DNA from: an uncultured Clostridia bacterium | GTDB lineage: Bacteria > Bacillota > Clostridia > Oscillospirales > CAG-272 | Length of the DNA: 64,000 nucleotides | Assembly: GCA_944381115.1 (NCBI GenBank) | Contig: CALWJV010000006.1 | Span: 1-64,000 of the forward strand | Reading direction: 5' to 3' | Part shown: positions 36,450-45,547 of the stretch, in pieces | How the letters are laid out: every line of letters begins with the position of its first letter | Position numbering within the stretch: the first letter of the stretch is position 1 | Translations under genes and position numbers: made by a program | The notes under the pieces: generated by a model | Databases searched by the model: none | The model's input: only the letters and a program-made list of their open reading frames with translations | What the model was told of the DNA's origin: nothing

Positions 36450-37444
36450 TTGGCTTTAGTTTCCGAACTCCTTTTCTTTTTTTCGTCCTTTTTTTCATAT
36501 GCCGCTATAATTGCTTTTACAAGTCTGTGTCTTACAACATCATTTTTTGTAAACCTATGAACGGCTATATCTTCTATACCCGCAAGTATCTCAGATGCTT
36601 CTATAAGCCCGCTCGCAGTTCCTCTTGGAAGGTCTATCTGGGTTACATCACCGGTTATAACTATCTTTGAACGGGTACCAAGTCTGGTTAAAAGCATCTT
36701 CATCTGCTCACGTGTCGTATTCTGCGCTTCATCAAGAATTATAAAAGCATCGTCAAGAGTACGTCCTCTCATATATGCAAGCGGGGCTATTTCAATCGTT
36801 CCGCGTTCAATGTGCCTTGCGTATACTTCTGGGCCCAGCATTTCAAAAAGCGCATCATAAAGAGGACGCAGATACGGGTCAATTTTATTTTGAAGATCTC
36901 CGGGGAGAAACCCAAGTTTTTCACCTGCTTCAACTGCAGGACGCGTCAGAATTATTCTCGAGATCTCCCTTGCTCGAAGTGCCGTTACCGCCATGGCGAC
37001 CGCAAGAAATGTTTTACCTGTTCCCGCCGGACCTATTCCGAATACTATCGTATTCTTTTTTATCAGTCCCACGTACTGTTGCTGACCGATCGTTTTTGGT
37101 TTTATAGGGTTTCCGTTAACCGTTACGCAAATGCAGTCCTCTCCGTATCCGAGAAGTTCTTCTTCTTTTTTTTCAATAACGGTATCCGCTACATATTCCA
37201 CCGTTTGAAGCGAGAGCGTTCCCTGAAGCCTTACGGTCTTCATAAGTATGGTAAGAGCCTTTGCAGCACCTTCAACTTTTTCATCGTTTTCCCCGCTTAT
37301 GATTATACAGTTTCCGCTTTCGTTTTCACGGTTGACACAGTCAACAGAAAACTTTTTTTCAATCATTTTCATATTTTCGTCAAGAGGTCCGAATAATGCG
37401 TTCAGATTTTCAGTACCTTCAGTCTTTATCTTTTTTTCTGCCAT
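36446..37444 (-). CDS. phoH: PhoH-family ATPase
   Basis: A 332-residue RNA-associated ATPase with Walker A GPAGTGKT (about 137-144) and Walker B IILDEAQNTT. The Bacillus equivalent is YqfE/PhoH. The molecular role is not settled; genomic links to YbeY and Era suggest RNA handling. It lies between yqfD and ybeY, as in other Firmicutes. Confidence 0.95.
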   Translation of the reverse strand: MAEKKIKTEGTENLNALFGPLDENMKMIEKKFSVDCVNRENESGNCIIISGENDEKVEGAAKALTILMKTVRLQGTLSLQTVEYVADTVIEKKEEELLGYGEDCICVTVNGNPIKPKTIGQQQYVGLIKKNTIVFGIGPAGTGKTFLAVAMAVTALRAREISRIILTRPAVEAGEKLGFLPGDLQNKIDPYLRPLYDALFEMLGPEVYARHIERGTIEIAPLAYMRGRTLDDAFIILDEAQNTTREQMKMLLTRLGTRSKIVITGDVTQIDLPRGTASGLIEASEILAGIEDIAVHRFTKNDVVRHRLVKAIIAAYEKKDEKKKRSSETKAK

Positions 37445-37538
37445 TATATTGCTTCCTTTGAGTTCAGATCCTTCGTTTTACTTTCTCAATATCCTGTTAT
37501 TTTACGAAACCTCAAAACCGCTTCGCTTTAAATCAATT

Positions 37539-38726
37539 CTATTTTGTGAGACCCTTACTCGGAACCGCTATCTCAACTATGCAGCCATACTGTGCACGCG
37601 CTGTCCATCCGGTCTCTGTTTCCGTATACTCGGTCTTTACAAATGTAAGTTCCCCGTCTCCGAGCGAATCTGTTATTTTTTTATAAAGTTGTCTTTCCGC
37701 TTCAATTCTTGCCTCTTCATTTTCTCTTGAAATCGATCTTGTGACTGTTTTTTGCTCAACATACGTCTTTACCGTAATTGGAATTTCCAAAACACCGAAA
37801 AATGTCACGTTTTTCTCACTTTCCAAAACAGCGCCGTCCGTGCTTCCAAATAAAAAATCGTGTCCGAAGACAGATATTATCTTCCCTTTATTTTCTCCTG
37901 GTTCACTGAAAGTAAACTTTTCACTGAAAGGGATCACAACTTCTTGAGTTCTGGTTATCTCCGCTTTTACCGATCCGACTGCATTCTCAACTCTAAGCGG
38001 AGGAACGTCAGTTATCTGCATTCCGCTGCCTGAAATAAGCCCCGTAATAAGAACATCGCCTTTTTTCACGACTGTCCCTACTTTTACGACAGCGCTTCCT
38101 TCGTAAACAAGTATACTTTTTATTACCCCGCCTTCGGAAGCAACAAGCAAAGGACCGTTTTCCGTGACTTCGTCTGGCCTTGATTCTGTTTCTTTCAAAT
38201 TAAGTATTACCGTAGTACCTTTGAAATTGAGCGCTGCCCAGGAAAGTTCCGGATGTTCTTTTAGAAAATAACTTGCTATCGTTTGACGGTCAATATCTGA
38301 AATTTTACTTCCAACTTTAACTCCCATTTCTGAAAGTTCTGCACTTATTTGCTCTTTTGAAATAAGTTCATTTCCGATTATGTCTATTCTCCAAACAAAA
38401 AGTGTTGATATCCAGAGAAGGGCAGCAAAAATGAAAAATCCGCACAAAAGTCCGTATCTTTTTCCGTATTTTGAGCAAATTCTTTTAAATCCATATATAT
38501 TTATAATATATACCATTATATTTAATTTGTCAAGAGCGGGAGCGATTTTTTTCAGTAGCGACGGAGAAATTTCGGTATATATTCCTCCCTTTTCATTACA
38601 GGACGAAATTTTCGCACTTATTCCGTTATCAACAAAAAAACTTAGAAGAGCGTCTTTATTACAGTCATCAGCATAAATTTTTACTCTTCCTTCAAAAAAT
38701 TTTATGACTGAAGATAAGATTCCCAT
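37539..38726 (-). CDS. yqfD: Sporulation protein YqfD
   Basis: 395 residues. A soluble N-terminal part is followed by one membrane span (about 88-108) and a long extracytoplasmic domain containing WAALNFKGTTVILNLKET. The family is sigma-E controlled and needed for sporulation in Bacillus; the biochemical role is unknown. It is the second gene of the yqfC-yqfD-phoH group. Confidence 0.92.
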   Translation of the reverse strand: MGILSSVIKFFEGRVKIYADDCNKDALLSFFVDNGISAKISSCNEKGGIYTEISPSLLKKIAPALDKLNIMVYIINIYGFKRICSKYGKRYGLLCGFFIFAALLWISTLFVWRIDIIGNELISKEQISAELSEMGVKVGSKISDIDRQTIASYFLKEHPELSWAALNFKGTTVILNLKETESRPDEVTENGPLLVASEGGVIKSILVYEGSAVVKVGTVVKKGDVLITGLISGSGMQITDVPPLRVENAVGSVKAEITRTQEVVIPFSEKFTFSEPGENKGKIISVFGHDFLFGSTDGAVLESEKNVTFFGVLEIPITVKTYVEQKTVTRSISRENEEARIEAERQLYKKITDSLGDGELTFVKTEYTETETGWTARAQYGCIVEIAVPSKGLTK

Positions 38727-38814
38727 AACTTTTCTCCTTTTCCTCAGGTTTCTTACGCTTTTATTTTAAAATTATTTTTCAGTAAACCGCATAAATACTT
38801 TTAAGATTATTATT

Positions 38815-39090
38815 TTATTGTTCAATCTCGTCTGTAATTTTAAGCGCACTTATTTTTCCGGAAAGTTTTATTTCATTTCCGAAATATGTAGAAACGGTAA
38901 TTCCTTCCCCGTTTATTTCCATAATTCCGTCAAACAGGCAAAGGCGCACCGTATCAGAGGTATAGTGCAGGACCTTTCGACAGCCGCATACTGTTATTTC
39001 CTTTGTCGATCTTAAAAAAGCACTGCTTTCCTTTTGAAAACACTTATTTTTTAAATTAATTTTTTTTCTTTTCTTCCCGATATTCGCCAT
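38815..39090 (-). CDS. yqfC: YabP/YqfC-family sporulation protein
   Basis: A 91-residue protein. The C-terminal 60 residues carry the YqfC core (a GCRKVLHYTSDTVRL segment, then G..ITVSTYFGNEIKLSGKI). I start it at the ATG at 39090 because AAAGGGAGGA lies just upstream; a longer reading adds 17 residues without a site. It is first in the sporulation/ribosome-biogenesis string and divergent from ylbJ. Confidence 0.85.
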   Translation of the reverse strand: MANIGKKRKKINLKNKCFQKESSAFLRSTKEITVCGCRKVLHYTSDTVRLCLFDGIMEINGEGITVSTYFGNEIKLSGKISALKITDEIEQ

Positions 39091-39229
39091 AAATCCTCCC
39101 TTTGATCTGGCATATAAATATTTTGCCAGGCTCATAAGCATAAAAGCCGCTTGATATTTCGGTATTTTGTAAAAAATAAATGCATAAAATAAAAAGCAGA
39201 CTTAAGATACTATATGCGGAGGTAAACCT

Positions 39230-40345
39230 TTGAATACATATATACAAAAAAATAATTCCGTTGCCGATAATAAAAAAAATCAGAAAAAAAATTTTTTTCC
39301 TATCGAAAACTTCAGTTTTACCGAAATAAAAAATAATGCGCTTCCTCGCAACAAAGAAAAAACACTGCAAAAAAAAAGGACTGCGGTCAAAATACTGCTG
39401 TTTTTTTCTGTTTTTTTGACTTCAGCATATCTTTTATTACACCCGTCCACCGCATTTAATGCTGTTTTTGATGCGCTGCTGTTCTGTGTTAAAACACTTG
39501 TACCGGCACTTTTTCCGTTTATGATTGCCGGTGAAATAATTATTTTATCCGGATTCCCCATGATTTGCGAAAAAATATTCGGAAAACTTTTTTACCGTGT
39601 TTTCGGAATAAGCGGGAAAGGTGCTTCTGCATTTATTGTAGGAGCGTTTTGCGGATTTCCGGTAGGCGCAAAAACCGCCGTTTCGCTTTATGAGTCAGGC
39701 GAAATTGAAAAAAAAGATGCCGAAAAATTGTCGGGAATATGTAATAACGGAGGAATCGGATTTATAATTTCCGGAATCGGGGCAGGTATTTGGCAAAACC
39801 CCAAATTCGGAATTCTACTTTATCTATCACAAATACTTTCCGCCGTTATCACGGGTTTTTTTCTTTTTGGTATGAACAAAAAAGAAAAAAGCGTTCCCCT
39901 ACGCTCCGACGCTAAAGATACCTCCGAAAAAAATTTTAACCTTTCCGAGGTGCTTTCAAAAGCAATTTCAACTTCGGTTTTATCAATACTCAAAGTTATA
40001 GGATTTGTCGTATTTTTTGAACTTATCCTCACCGTTTTATCAGAAATACTACTTCTTGCAGGTGCAAATTCATACATAGTAAGTCTTATTTGCACGGTAA
40101 CGGAAATAAGTTCCGGCGCAAAATCACTGCATAATCTTTCATTTTTAAATCCGTTTTCATCAAATATGGCAAAAATACTGACCTTTTCTCTTTGTGCATG
40201 GGGTGGATTTTCGGTTTTTATGCAATTCTGTGCTTTTGCTTATCCATCCGGAATAGGCACAAAAAAATATTTGAAATCAAAATTTGTACAGTCAATTGTT
40301 TGCACACTGATCGGAACAGTTCTTGTACTTTTAAAAGTGGTTTAA
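39230..40345 (+). CDS. ylbJ: YlbJ/SpoVV-like nucleoside-recognition membrane protein
   Basis: A 371-residue protein with eight or so spans. It carries the gate-like sequences VGAFCGFPVGAKTAVSLYESG and CNNGGIGFIISGIGAG typical of sporulation YlbJ. In Bacillus, YlbJ (SpoVV) moves dipicolinic acid across the outer forespore membrane. It has an unusually long, Lys/Asn-rich, probably disordered N-terminus of about 50 residues. The TTG start at 39230 follows GGAGGT, and no other start lies closer to the first span. It is divergent from yqfC. Confidence 0.87.
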   Translation: MNTYIQKNNSVADNKKNQKKNFFPIENFSFTEIKNNALPRNKEKTLQKKRTAVKILLFFSVFLTSAYLLLHPSTAFNAVFDALLFCVKTLVPALFPFMIAGEIIILSGFPMICEKIFGKLFYRVFGISGKGASAFIVGAFCGFPVGAKTAVSLYESGEIEKKDAEKLSGICNNGGIGFIISGIGAGIWQNPKFGILLYLSQILSAVITGFFLFGMNKKEKSVPLRSDAKDTSEKNFNLSEVLSKAISTSVLSILKVIGFVVFFELILTVLSEILLLAGANSYIVSLICTVTEISSGAKSLHNLSFLNPFSSNMAKILTFSLCAWGGFSVFMQFCAFAYPSGIGTKKYLKSKFVQSIVCTLIGTVLVLLKVV

Positions 40346-40432
40346 TATACAATTAAATTTGACCTGCATATAATGTAATAGAGAATGCAAATTCTGTATT
40401 CTCCATTAACCCAAAGAAGGGAAACAGCAAAA

Positions 40433-40651
40433 ATGAATACCGAGATCACCATAGTACTGCGTTCGCTTACTCACGCAGTGAAGGGTCAAAAACTGCTTCT
40501 AACAAGCGGAATTCACTGTAAAATAATAAGACTTTCCGATCTTGATGAGGGATGCGGATACGGGATTTCAGTTTCGGCCCCATTAGCCGATGCCGCAGCG
40601 AAAATACTGAAAAGCAACCGTATTCCGGTAATAAAAATCATGCGCGGCTGA
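40433..40651 (+). CDS. DUF3343 (putative sulfur/selenium carrier-like) small protein
   Basis: 72 residues. It has the DUF3343 pattern: an N-terminal LRSLTHAVKGQKLL segment, and the conserved Cys-Gly in DEGCGYGISV (Cys about 40). Pfam describes the family as Se/S carrier-like. It lies 20 bases before a cysteine desulfurase, which supports a persulfide-accepting role, though this remains inference. The start at 40433 follows AGAAGGGAAA. Confidence 0.8.
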   Translation: MNTEITIVLRSLTHAVKGQKLLLTSGIHCKIIRLSDLDEGCGYGISVSAPLADAAAKILKSNRIPVIKIMRG

Positions 40652-40671
40652 TCTTTTCTGCTGAAAACATT

Positions 40672-41820
40672 ATGGAACGTATAATTTATCTAGACAATGC
40701 GGCTACAACTTTTCCGAAACCTTCTGAAGTAATAAGTGAGGTTACGAGTACACTTCGTTCCGGATGCGGAAATCCGGGCCGCTCTTCTCATCGACTTTCA
40801 CTTGCTGCTGCAAATACCGTATATAAGTGCCGAAGCAGGATCGTTTCTCTTTTCGGCGGCAAAGAAGATAATGTTGTATTTACTGTAAACGCCACAGGTG
40901 CTTTAAATCTTGCCATCAAAACAACGCTCCGAAAAGGAGACCATGTGCTGATCTCCGATATAGAACACAATTCTGTACTGCGTCCCGTTCATTCACTTAA
41001 AGAAAAGGGACTTATAAGTTATGACATCTATACGGCTTTTGAAGATCCGGATAGACAGATCAGTGAGTTAAAGAAAAAAATTAAGCCGAATACGGCTATG
41101 ATATGTGCCTGCCACCATTCCAACATTTGTAATCTTACTCTTCCCATAAAAGAAATAGGCGCATTTTGCCGAAAAAGTGGGATAATTTTTCTCGTTGATG
41201 CTTCACAAAGCGCCGGAATACTTCCTATAAATACAGAAAATTTTTATATTGATCTTTTGTGTGCTCCCGGACACAAAGGACTTTACGGTCCTCCCGGAGC
41301 AGGTTTTGTTATTTTCGGCGAACGTTTTGACGAGCAACTTACCGATACTTTTTGTGAAGGCGGAAACGGCGTGCGTTCACTTTCTCCGTTAATGCCTGAT
41401 TTTCTTCCGGACCGTCTTGAAGCCGGAACTCTTCCGCTTATACCGATCTCCGGACTTTCAAAAGGAATAGATTTTATAAATAAATTTTCTCCCGGTACAA
41501 TTTTTGAAAAAGAAAAGCGGCTCTGCACTTTAATGAGAGACCGCCTTGCCGGTTCGAACAAAATAAGATTCTACGATCAAAAGGCAGGCAGTATACTTCT
41601 GTTTTCTGTTTCAGGGCTAGTCTCTGAAAAAGTTGCCGCCTATCTTGATGAACAAGGAATATGCGTAAGAGCAGGGTTTCATTGTTCACCGCTTGCGCAC
41701 AGAAAACTCGGAACTCCGGAAAACGACGGTGCTGTAAGAGTAAGTTTCGGCGCATTCAATACAGAAAGAGACGTAAACGACTTTTGCTTTTATATGGAAA
41801 GATTTATCAAAAAAATTTGA
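40672..41820 (+). CDS. Cysteine desulfurase family protein
   Basis: This 382-residue class V aminotransferase-fold enzyme has YLDNAATTFPKP at the N-terminus, the PLP lysine at about 202 in APGHKGLYGP, and the catalytic cysteine at about 338 in RAGFHCSPL. It transfers sulfur from cysteine to an enzyme persulfide. It resembles the stand-alone family often next to DUF3343 rather than IscS or SufS with scaffold genes; none of those are nearby. I start it at 40672; an upstream in-frame ATG would overlap the DUF3343 gene by 100 bases. Confidence 0.9.
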   Translation: MERIIYLDNAATTFPKPSEVISEVTSTLRSGCGNPGRSSHRLSLAAANTVYKCRSRIVSLFGGKEDNVVFTVNATGALNLAIKTTLRKGDHVLISDIEHNSVLRPVHSLKEKGLISYDIYTAFEDPDRQISELKKKIKPNTAMICACHHSNICNLTLPIKEIGAFCRKSGIIFLVDASQSAGILPINTENFYIDLLCAPGHKGLYGPPGAGFVIFGERFDEQLTDTFCEGGNGVRSLSPLMPDFLPDRLEAGTLPLIPISGLSKGIDFINKFSPGTIFEKEKRLCTLMRDRLAGSNKIRFYDQKAGSILLFSVSGLVSEKVAAYLDEQGICVRAGFHCSPLAHRKLGTPENDGAVRVSFGAFNTERDVNDFCFYMERFIKKI

Positions 41821-41871
41821 TACCGTGAAAACTCATTCTGTTTTGTTCCAAAATAATAGTCGTATTAATTA

Positions 41872-41901
41872 AAAAAAATGCCGTCTTTCGGGACGGCATT
41901 T
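41872..41901 (-). terminator. Intrinsic terminator of rplS
   Basis: On the minus strand AAATGCCGTC pairs with GACGGCATTT, followed by a run of T. It would also act weakly on the plus strand for the desulfurase gene. Confidence 0.9.
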
Positions 41902-41911
41902 ATTTTTTAAT

Positions 41912-42253
41912 TCAGATAAGTTCTTTAACTTTAGAGCTCTTGCCGACTCTGCTACGCAGATAGTTGAGTTTTGCACGTCTGACCTTACCTTTTCTTACTA
42001 CCTCAACTTTAGCAATGTTGGGGGAGTGTACGGGGAATATTTTTTCAACACCAACGCCGTAAGAAATTTTTCTTACGGTAAATGTTTCGGAAACTCCGCC
42101 GCCCTTTTTTGCAATTACAGTGCCCTCGAAAATCTGAATTCTTTCGCTTGCTCCGTCTTTGATCTTACAGTGAACTTTGACTGTTTCACCAATGTTTACA
42201 ACAGGGGCATTTTCATTTAATTGCTCATTTGTAAAAGCCTGAATCAAATCCAT
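41912..42253 (-). CDS. rplS: 50S ribosomal protein L19
   Basis: 113 residues, with the L19 signatures [20 protein letters not shown] and [17 protein letters not shown]. It is monocistronic, with its own promoter, leader and terminator. The ribosome site AAGGAGGAAG is strong, as expected for a ribosomal protein gene. The usual neighbours rimM and trmD are absent. Confidence 0.98.
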   Translation of the reverse strand: MDLIQAFTNEQLNENAPVVNIGETVKVHCKIKDGASERIQIFEGTVIAKKGGGVSETFTVRKISYGVGVEKIFPVHSPNIAKVEVVRKGKVRRAKLNYLRSRVGKSSKVKELI

Positions 42254-42321
42254 GTTGGCTTCCTCCTTACATCTTAGACGTTCATGCAGAGCCTCGCAGC
42301 GGACCGTCCGTATTTTATATT
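42254..42321 (-). promoter_or_regulatory. Probable L19 autoregulatory leader
   Basis: The leader of about 68 bases contains GGTCCGCTGCGAGGCTCTGC, then CATGAACGTCTAAGATG just before AAGGAGG. From memory this resembles the L19 leader found ahead of rplS in Firmicutes; a covariance search is needed for certainty. Confidence 0.45.
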
Positions 42322-42327
42322 AAGTGT

Positions 42328-42356
42328 ATTATATCATACAAATTTGTTTTTTTCAA
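42328..42356 (-). promoter_or_regulatory. Sigma-A promoter of rplS
   Basis: TTGAAA (42351-42356 on the minus strand), a 17-base spacer and TATAAT (42328-42333). Confidence 0.75.
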
Positions 42357-42490
42357 CCCTTTCACAAAAAATTTACATTTTTCTTAAATCTTGAGCAAGT
42401 AAAAATATGTTTACGGATATTTACTGATCTTGACATGTAAAGCCGCAAAAAAATATTTTTACTTATATTGTTAAAAATTTCGGAAAACTA

Positions 42491-42519
42491 TTGATATAAA
42501 ACTATTATCGTGTTATAAT
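42491..42519 (+). promoter_or_regulatory. Sigma-A promoter for the apgM-like gene
   Basis: TTGATA (42491-42496), a 17-base spacer and TATAAT (42514-42519). Confidence 0.75.
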
Positions 42520-42562
42520 ATTTTTAATTTTAATTTAACCTAAAGAAAGATGAACTATAAAA

Positions 42563-43783
42563 ATGAAATATTTTGTCTTACTCTGCGACGGTGCAGCAGA
42601 CTATCCTATTGAAACCTTAAACGGTGGCACCCCTCTTTCAACGGCAAAAAAACCAACCATGGATGCATTGGCAAAAAAATCATTTGCAGGAACTGTATCA
42701 AATGTGCCAAACGGCATGGTCCCGGAATCGGATACCGCCAACCTCGCCGTTCTTTCATATAACCCTGGAATATACTCAAAAGGACGTTCCCCACTTGAGG
42801 CCATGTCCCTCGGAATTGATATGAAACCAAATGATACAGCATACCGTTGTAATGTAGTTACGATCGGCAATCCGGGTGAAACAGAAGTTCCTTATGAAGA
42901 AAAAATCATGGTGGATCACGGCGCCGACGAGATCACAACAGCCGAGGCTGACGAACTTATCAAATCACTTCAGGCTGAAATGGGAGATGAGCATAAACAT
43001 TTTTATACCGGAGTCAGTTACAGGCACTGCCTCATCTGGAATAACGCTCCTGAATTCAGAGATTTTATGCGTCCTCACGACATACTGGGTCAGAAAATAA
43101 CTCGGTATCTTCCAGGTGAGCCATTTCTTTCCATTCAGAAAAAAAGTTACGAAATACTTAAAGACCACCCTGTAAATCTTAACAGAATAAAAAGAGGTAT
43201 TCGCCCGGCAAACTCCGCCTGGTTCTGGTCACCGGGGAAAAAACCGGCACTTCCCTCTTTCAAAGAAAAATGGAACCTTGATGCTTCGGTAATTTCAGCA
43301 GTTGACCTTATAAAAGGTATTGCAATTTGCGCAGGTATACATTCAGTCAATGTAAAAGGTGCAACAGGAAACATAAACACAAATTTTAAAGGAAAGGGGG
43401 AAGCGGCAATAAATGAATTCAGAAACGGTAAAGAATTTGTATACGTTCATGTCGAAGCCCCAGATGAGTGCGGACACCGTGCAGAACTTGATAACAAAAT
43501 ACTTTCCATAGAAAAAATAGATACTGAAATTTTAAAGCCGGTATATGAGTATTTGCAGACATGTAAGGAAGATTTTAAAATAATGGTCCTTCCCGATCAT
43601 CCTACCCCTATATGTAAACGTACTCATACAATGGACCCCGTTCCGTTTATTATTTATGACAGCAGAAATGAACGCAACGGTATTGTGTCATTTAATGAAG
43701 AAAATGCCAAAGCCACCGGAATTTATCTCTCACGGGGAGAAAATCTTATGAATCTTCTTGTTAACGGAAAAATATCCGGATAA
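42563..43783 (+). CDS. Cofactor-independent phosphoglycerate mutase, ApgM family (or homoserine kinase-like)
   Basis: This 406-residue alkaline-phosphatase-superfamily enzyme has LLCDGAADYP (metal Asp), the nucleophile serine in VPESDTANLAVL, and the C-terminal metal sites AGIHSVNVKGATGN, DECGHRAE and LPDHPTP. It could interconvert 3- and 2-phosphoglycerate. However, a bacterial branch of this family has been proposed as an alternative homoserine kinase, which would supply the thrC substrate. The sequence does not let me choose. AAAGAAAGATG precedes the ATG. Confidence 0.85.
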   Translation: MKYFVLLCDGAADYPIETLNGGTPLSTAKKPTMDALAKKSFAGTVSNVPNGMVPESDTANLAVLSYNPGIYSKGRSPLEAMSLGIDMKPNDTAYRCNVVTIGNPGETEVPYEEKIMVDHGADEITTAEADELIKSLQAEMGDEHKHFYTGVSYRHCLIWNNAPEFRDFMRPHDILGQKITRYLPGEPFLSIQKKSYEILKDHPVNLNRIKRGIRPANSAWFWSPGKKPALPSFKEKWNLDASVISAVDLIKGIAICAGIHSVNVKGATGNINTNFKGKGEAAINEFRNGKEFVYVHVEAPDECGHRAELDNKILSIEKIDTEILKPVYEYLQTCKEDFKIMVLPDHPTPICKRTHTMDPVPFIIYDSRNERNGIVSFNEENAKATGIYLSRGENLMNLLVNGKISG

Positions 43784-43919
43784 ATTCCTTTTTAATACTT
43801 TTGATAAATTTTTTTAAAAATCTGCTCCAAATTGTTTTAATCTCTTAAATAAATTTTTTGGTAATTAAAATTTTTCAGCCACAAATTTTATTATTATATC
43901 ACGGCAGAACGGAATAAAA

Positions 43920-44501
43920 ATGGATAATAACTTGGAAAAAATTCCAGATACAGGTGAAAAAAAAGTACCTGACAAATTCAGCAGAATTTTTGAATGGATT
44001 GAACTTTTTACACTTTATTTTTCAATAGGACTGATAATATTGCTCCTGTTTTTCAAGCACAGTCCTGTTGTCGGAATATCTATGAACCCGACACTTAATA
44101 ACGGAGATATTTTGATTGTATCAACATTTAATTATACCCCTAAATCCGGGGATATAATCGTATGTCAATCGGAAAAATACGGACTGGATACTCCACTTGT
44201 AAAACGCATAATCGCAACAGAAGGACAGACTGTCACGATAGATTATGAAAATTGGTCGGTTACCGTTGACGGAATAAAACTTGATGAAGACTATGTAAAT
44301 TTCACCGGCGGAATTATGAAACCTTCAAATTATCTTGACGGTACTTTTACAGTACCGGAAAATCACGTTTTTGTAATGGGAGACAACCGAAACGCTTCAA
44401 CTGACAGCCGGGATTCACATGTCGGCTTTATTGACGAGCGTTATATTCTCGGAAAAGTCAGTTTAAAACTTTTACCATTATCGGATTTTAAAAAATTTTG
44501 A
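43920..44501 (+). CDS. lepB: Type I signal peptidase
   Basis: 193 residues with one N-terminal membrane span (about 27-48). It has the catalytic Ser in VGISMNPTL (about 59), the catalytic Lys in LVKRIIATEG, and box E GDNRNASTDSRDSHVGFI. It cleaves signal peptides from exported proteins outside the membrane. The start follows GAACGGAAT. Confidence 0.96.
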   Translation: MDNNLEKIPDTGEKKVPDKFSRIFEWIELFTLYFSIGLIILLLFFKHSPVVGISMNPTLNNGDILIVSTFNYTPKSGDIIVCQSEKYGLDTPLVKRIIATEGQTVTIDYENWSVTVDGIKLDEDYVNFTGGIMKPSNYLDGTFTVPENHVFVMGDNRNASTDSRDSHVGFIDERYILGKVSLKLLPLSDFKKF

Positions 44502-44680
44502 TATTTGGTTTTTGAAAATCCTGTAAAATTTTCTCGTTTTATCGGTAAATGAACAGAGTCTCGCTTTTAAAGATTACAAGTAATTTACCGGAAAATTATT
44601 TTAAAAATAATCCGGTCAAATTTTTGTTTTTATATAAAAATTAAAATGTGTAAACAGACAACTTTGCAAGGAGATAAAAA

Positions 44681-45547
44681 ATGCAATCAAAACAAATACA
44701 GTGGTTTCCCGGACACATGGCAAAAACCAAAAGACTTATAAAAGAAAGCCTTCCTTTAGTGGATTTTGTGATTGAAATACTGGATGCAAGAATACCTTAT
44801 TCCTCTCACAATCCGGATATAGAAAAGCTTTCCGAAAATAAGCCTCGCATAATACTGCTGAACAAAGCCTCACTTGCATCTCCTTCGGTAAACCGTCAGT
44901 GGAAAACATATTACAAAAAAATAAATACCGACTGTATCTTTACAGATTGCAATACGGGAGAAGGATTTGGAGAAATAATGCCTGCAATAAATACGCTGCT
45001 TGCTGATAAACTTGTAAGATACAGCGAAAAAGGTATGTCAGGAAAAGCACTTAAAGCACTGGTCGTCGGAATACCGAATTCAGGAAAAAGTACTTTTATA
45101 AATCGTATGGCAGGATCCGTAAAAGCAAAAGCCGAAAACCGTCCCGGAGTAACCAAGGACAAACAATGGGTCCAGACGAAACACGGACTTTACCTCCTTG
45201 ATACCCCAGGTGTACTTTGGCCCAAATTCGATGACAGATCTGTAGGCGAATGTCTCGCAATTACCGGAGCAATAAGAGACGGGGTTCTTGACGTTGAAGA
45301 GATCGCCTGTCTGCTTATTGCAATGCTACGTAAAATCGCACCTGATATTTTTTGTCAGCGTTATAAAATAAGCAATGAAAATATATCGGAAAAATATTCT
45401 GATTATGATATTTTAACAGAAATAGGTAAAAAAAGAGGATTTCTTATCGGCGGAGGTGAAATTAATACAGAAAGAACTGCATTAATGCTCCTTGATGAAT
45501 TCCGTAACGGCAAGATAGGAAGAATTTCTCTTGAATTTCCGGGTTAG
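44681..45547 (+). CDS. rbgA: Ribosome biogenesis GTPase RbgA (YlqF)
   Basis: A 288-residue circularly permuted GTPase: G4 (LLNKASL) precedes G1 (GIPNSGKST) and G3 (LDTPGV). The N-terminal QWFPGHMAKTKR is the family hallmark. RbgA acts in late 50S subunit assembly. In many Firmicutes rplS, rbgA and rnhB lie together; here lepB is inserted and rplS is reversed. AAGGAGAT precedes the ATG. Confidence 0.97.
   Translation: MQSKQIQWFPGHMAKTKRLIKESLPLVDFVIEILDARIPYSSHNPDIEKLSENKPRIILLNKASLASPSVNRQWKTYYKKINTDCIFTDCNTGEGFGEIMPAINTLLADKLVRYSEKGMSGKALKALVVGIPNSGKSTFINRMAGSVKAKAENRPGVTKDKQWVQTKHGLYLLDTPGVLWPKFDDRSVGECLAITGAIRDGVLDVEEIACLLIAMLRKIAPDIFCQRYKISNENISEKYSDYDILTEIGKKRGFLIGGGEINTERTALMLLDEFRNGKIGRISLEFPG

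Noticed and set aside
36812..37396. Long open frame (194 codons) on the plus strand opposite phoH
   Set aside because: Antisense to a well-conserved gene, no ribosome site, and the translation is low-complexity and Phe/Tyr/Cys-rich. A shadow frame.
44541..44592. Inverted repeat CGGTAAAT / ATTTACCG upstream of rbgA as a regulatory element
   Set aside because: Only 8 bp with a long loop, no T tail and no known motif; likely chance in AT-rich DNA.
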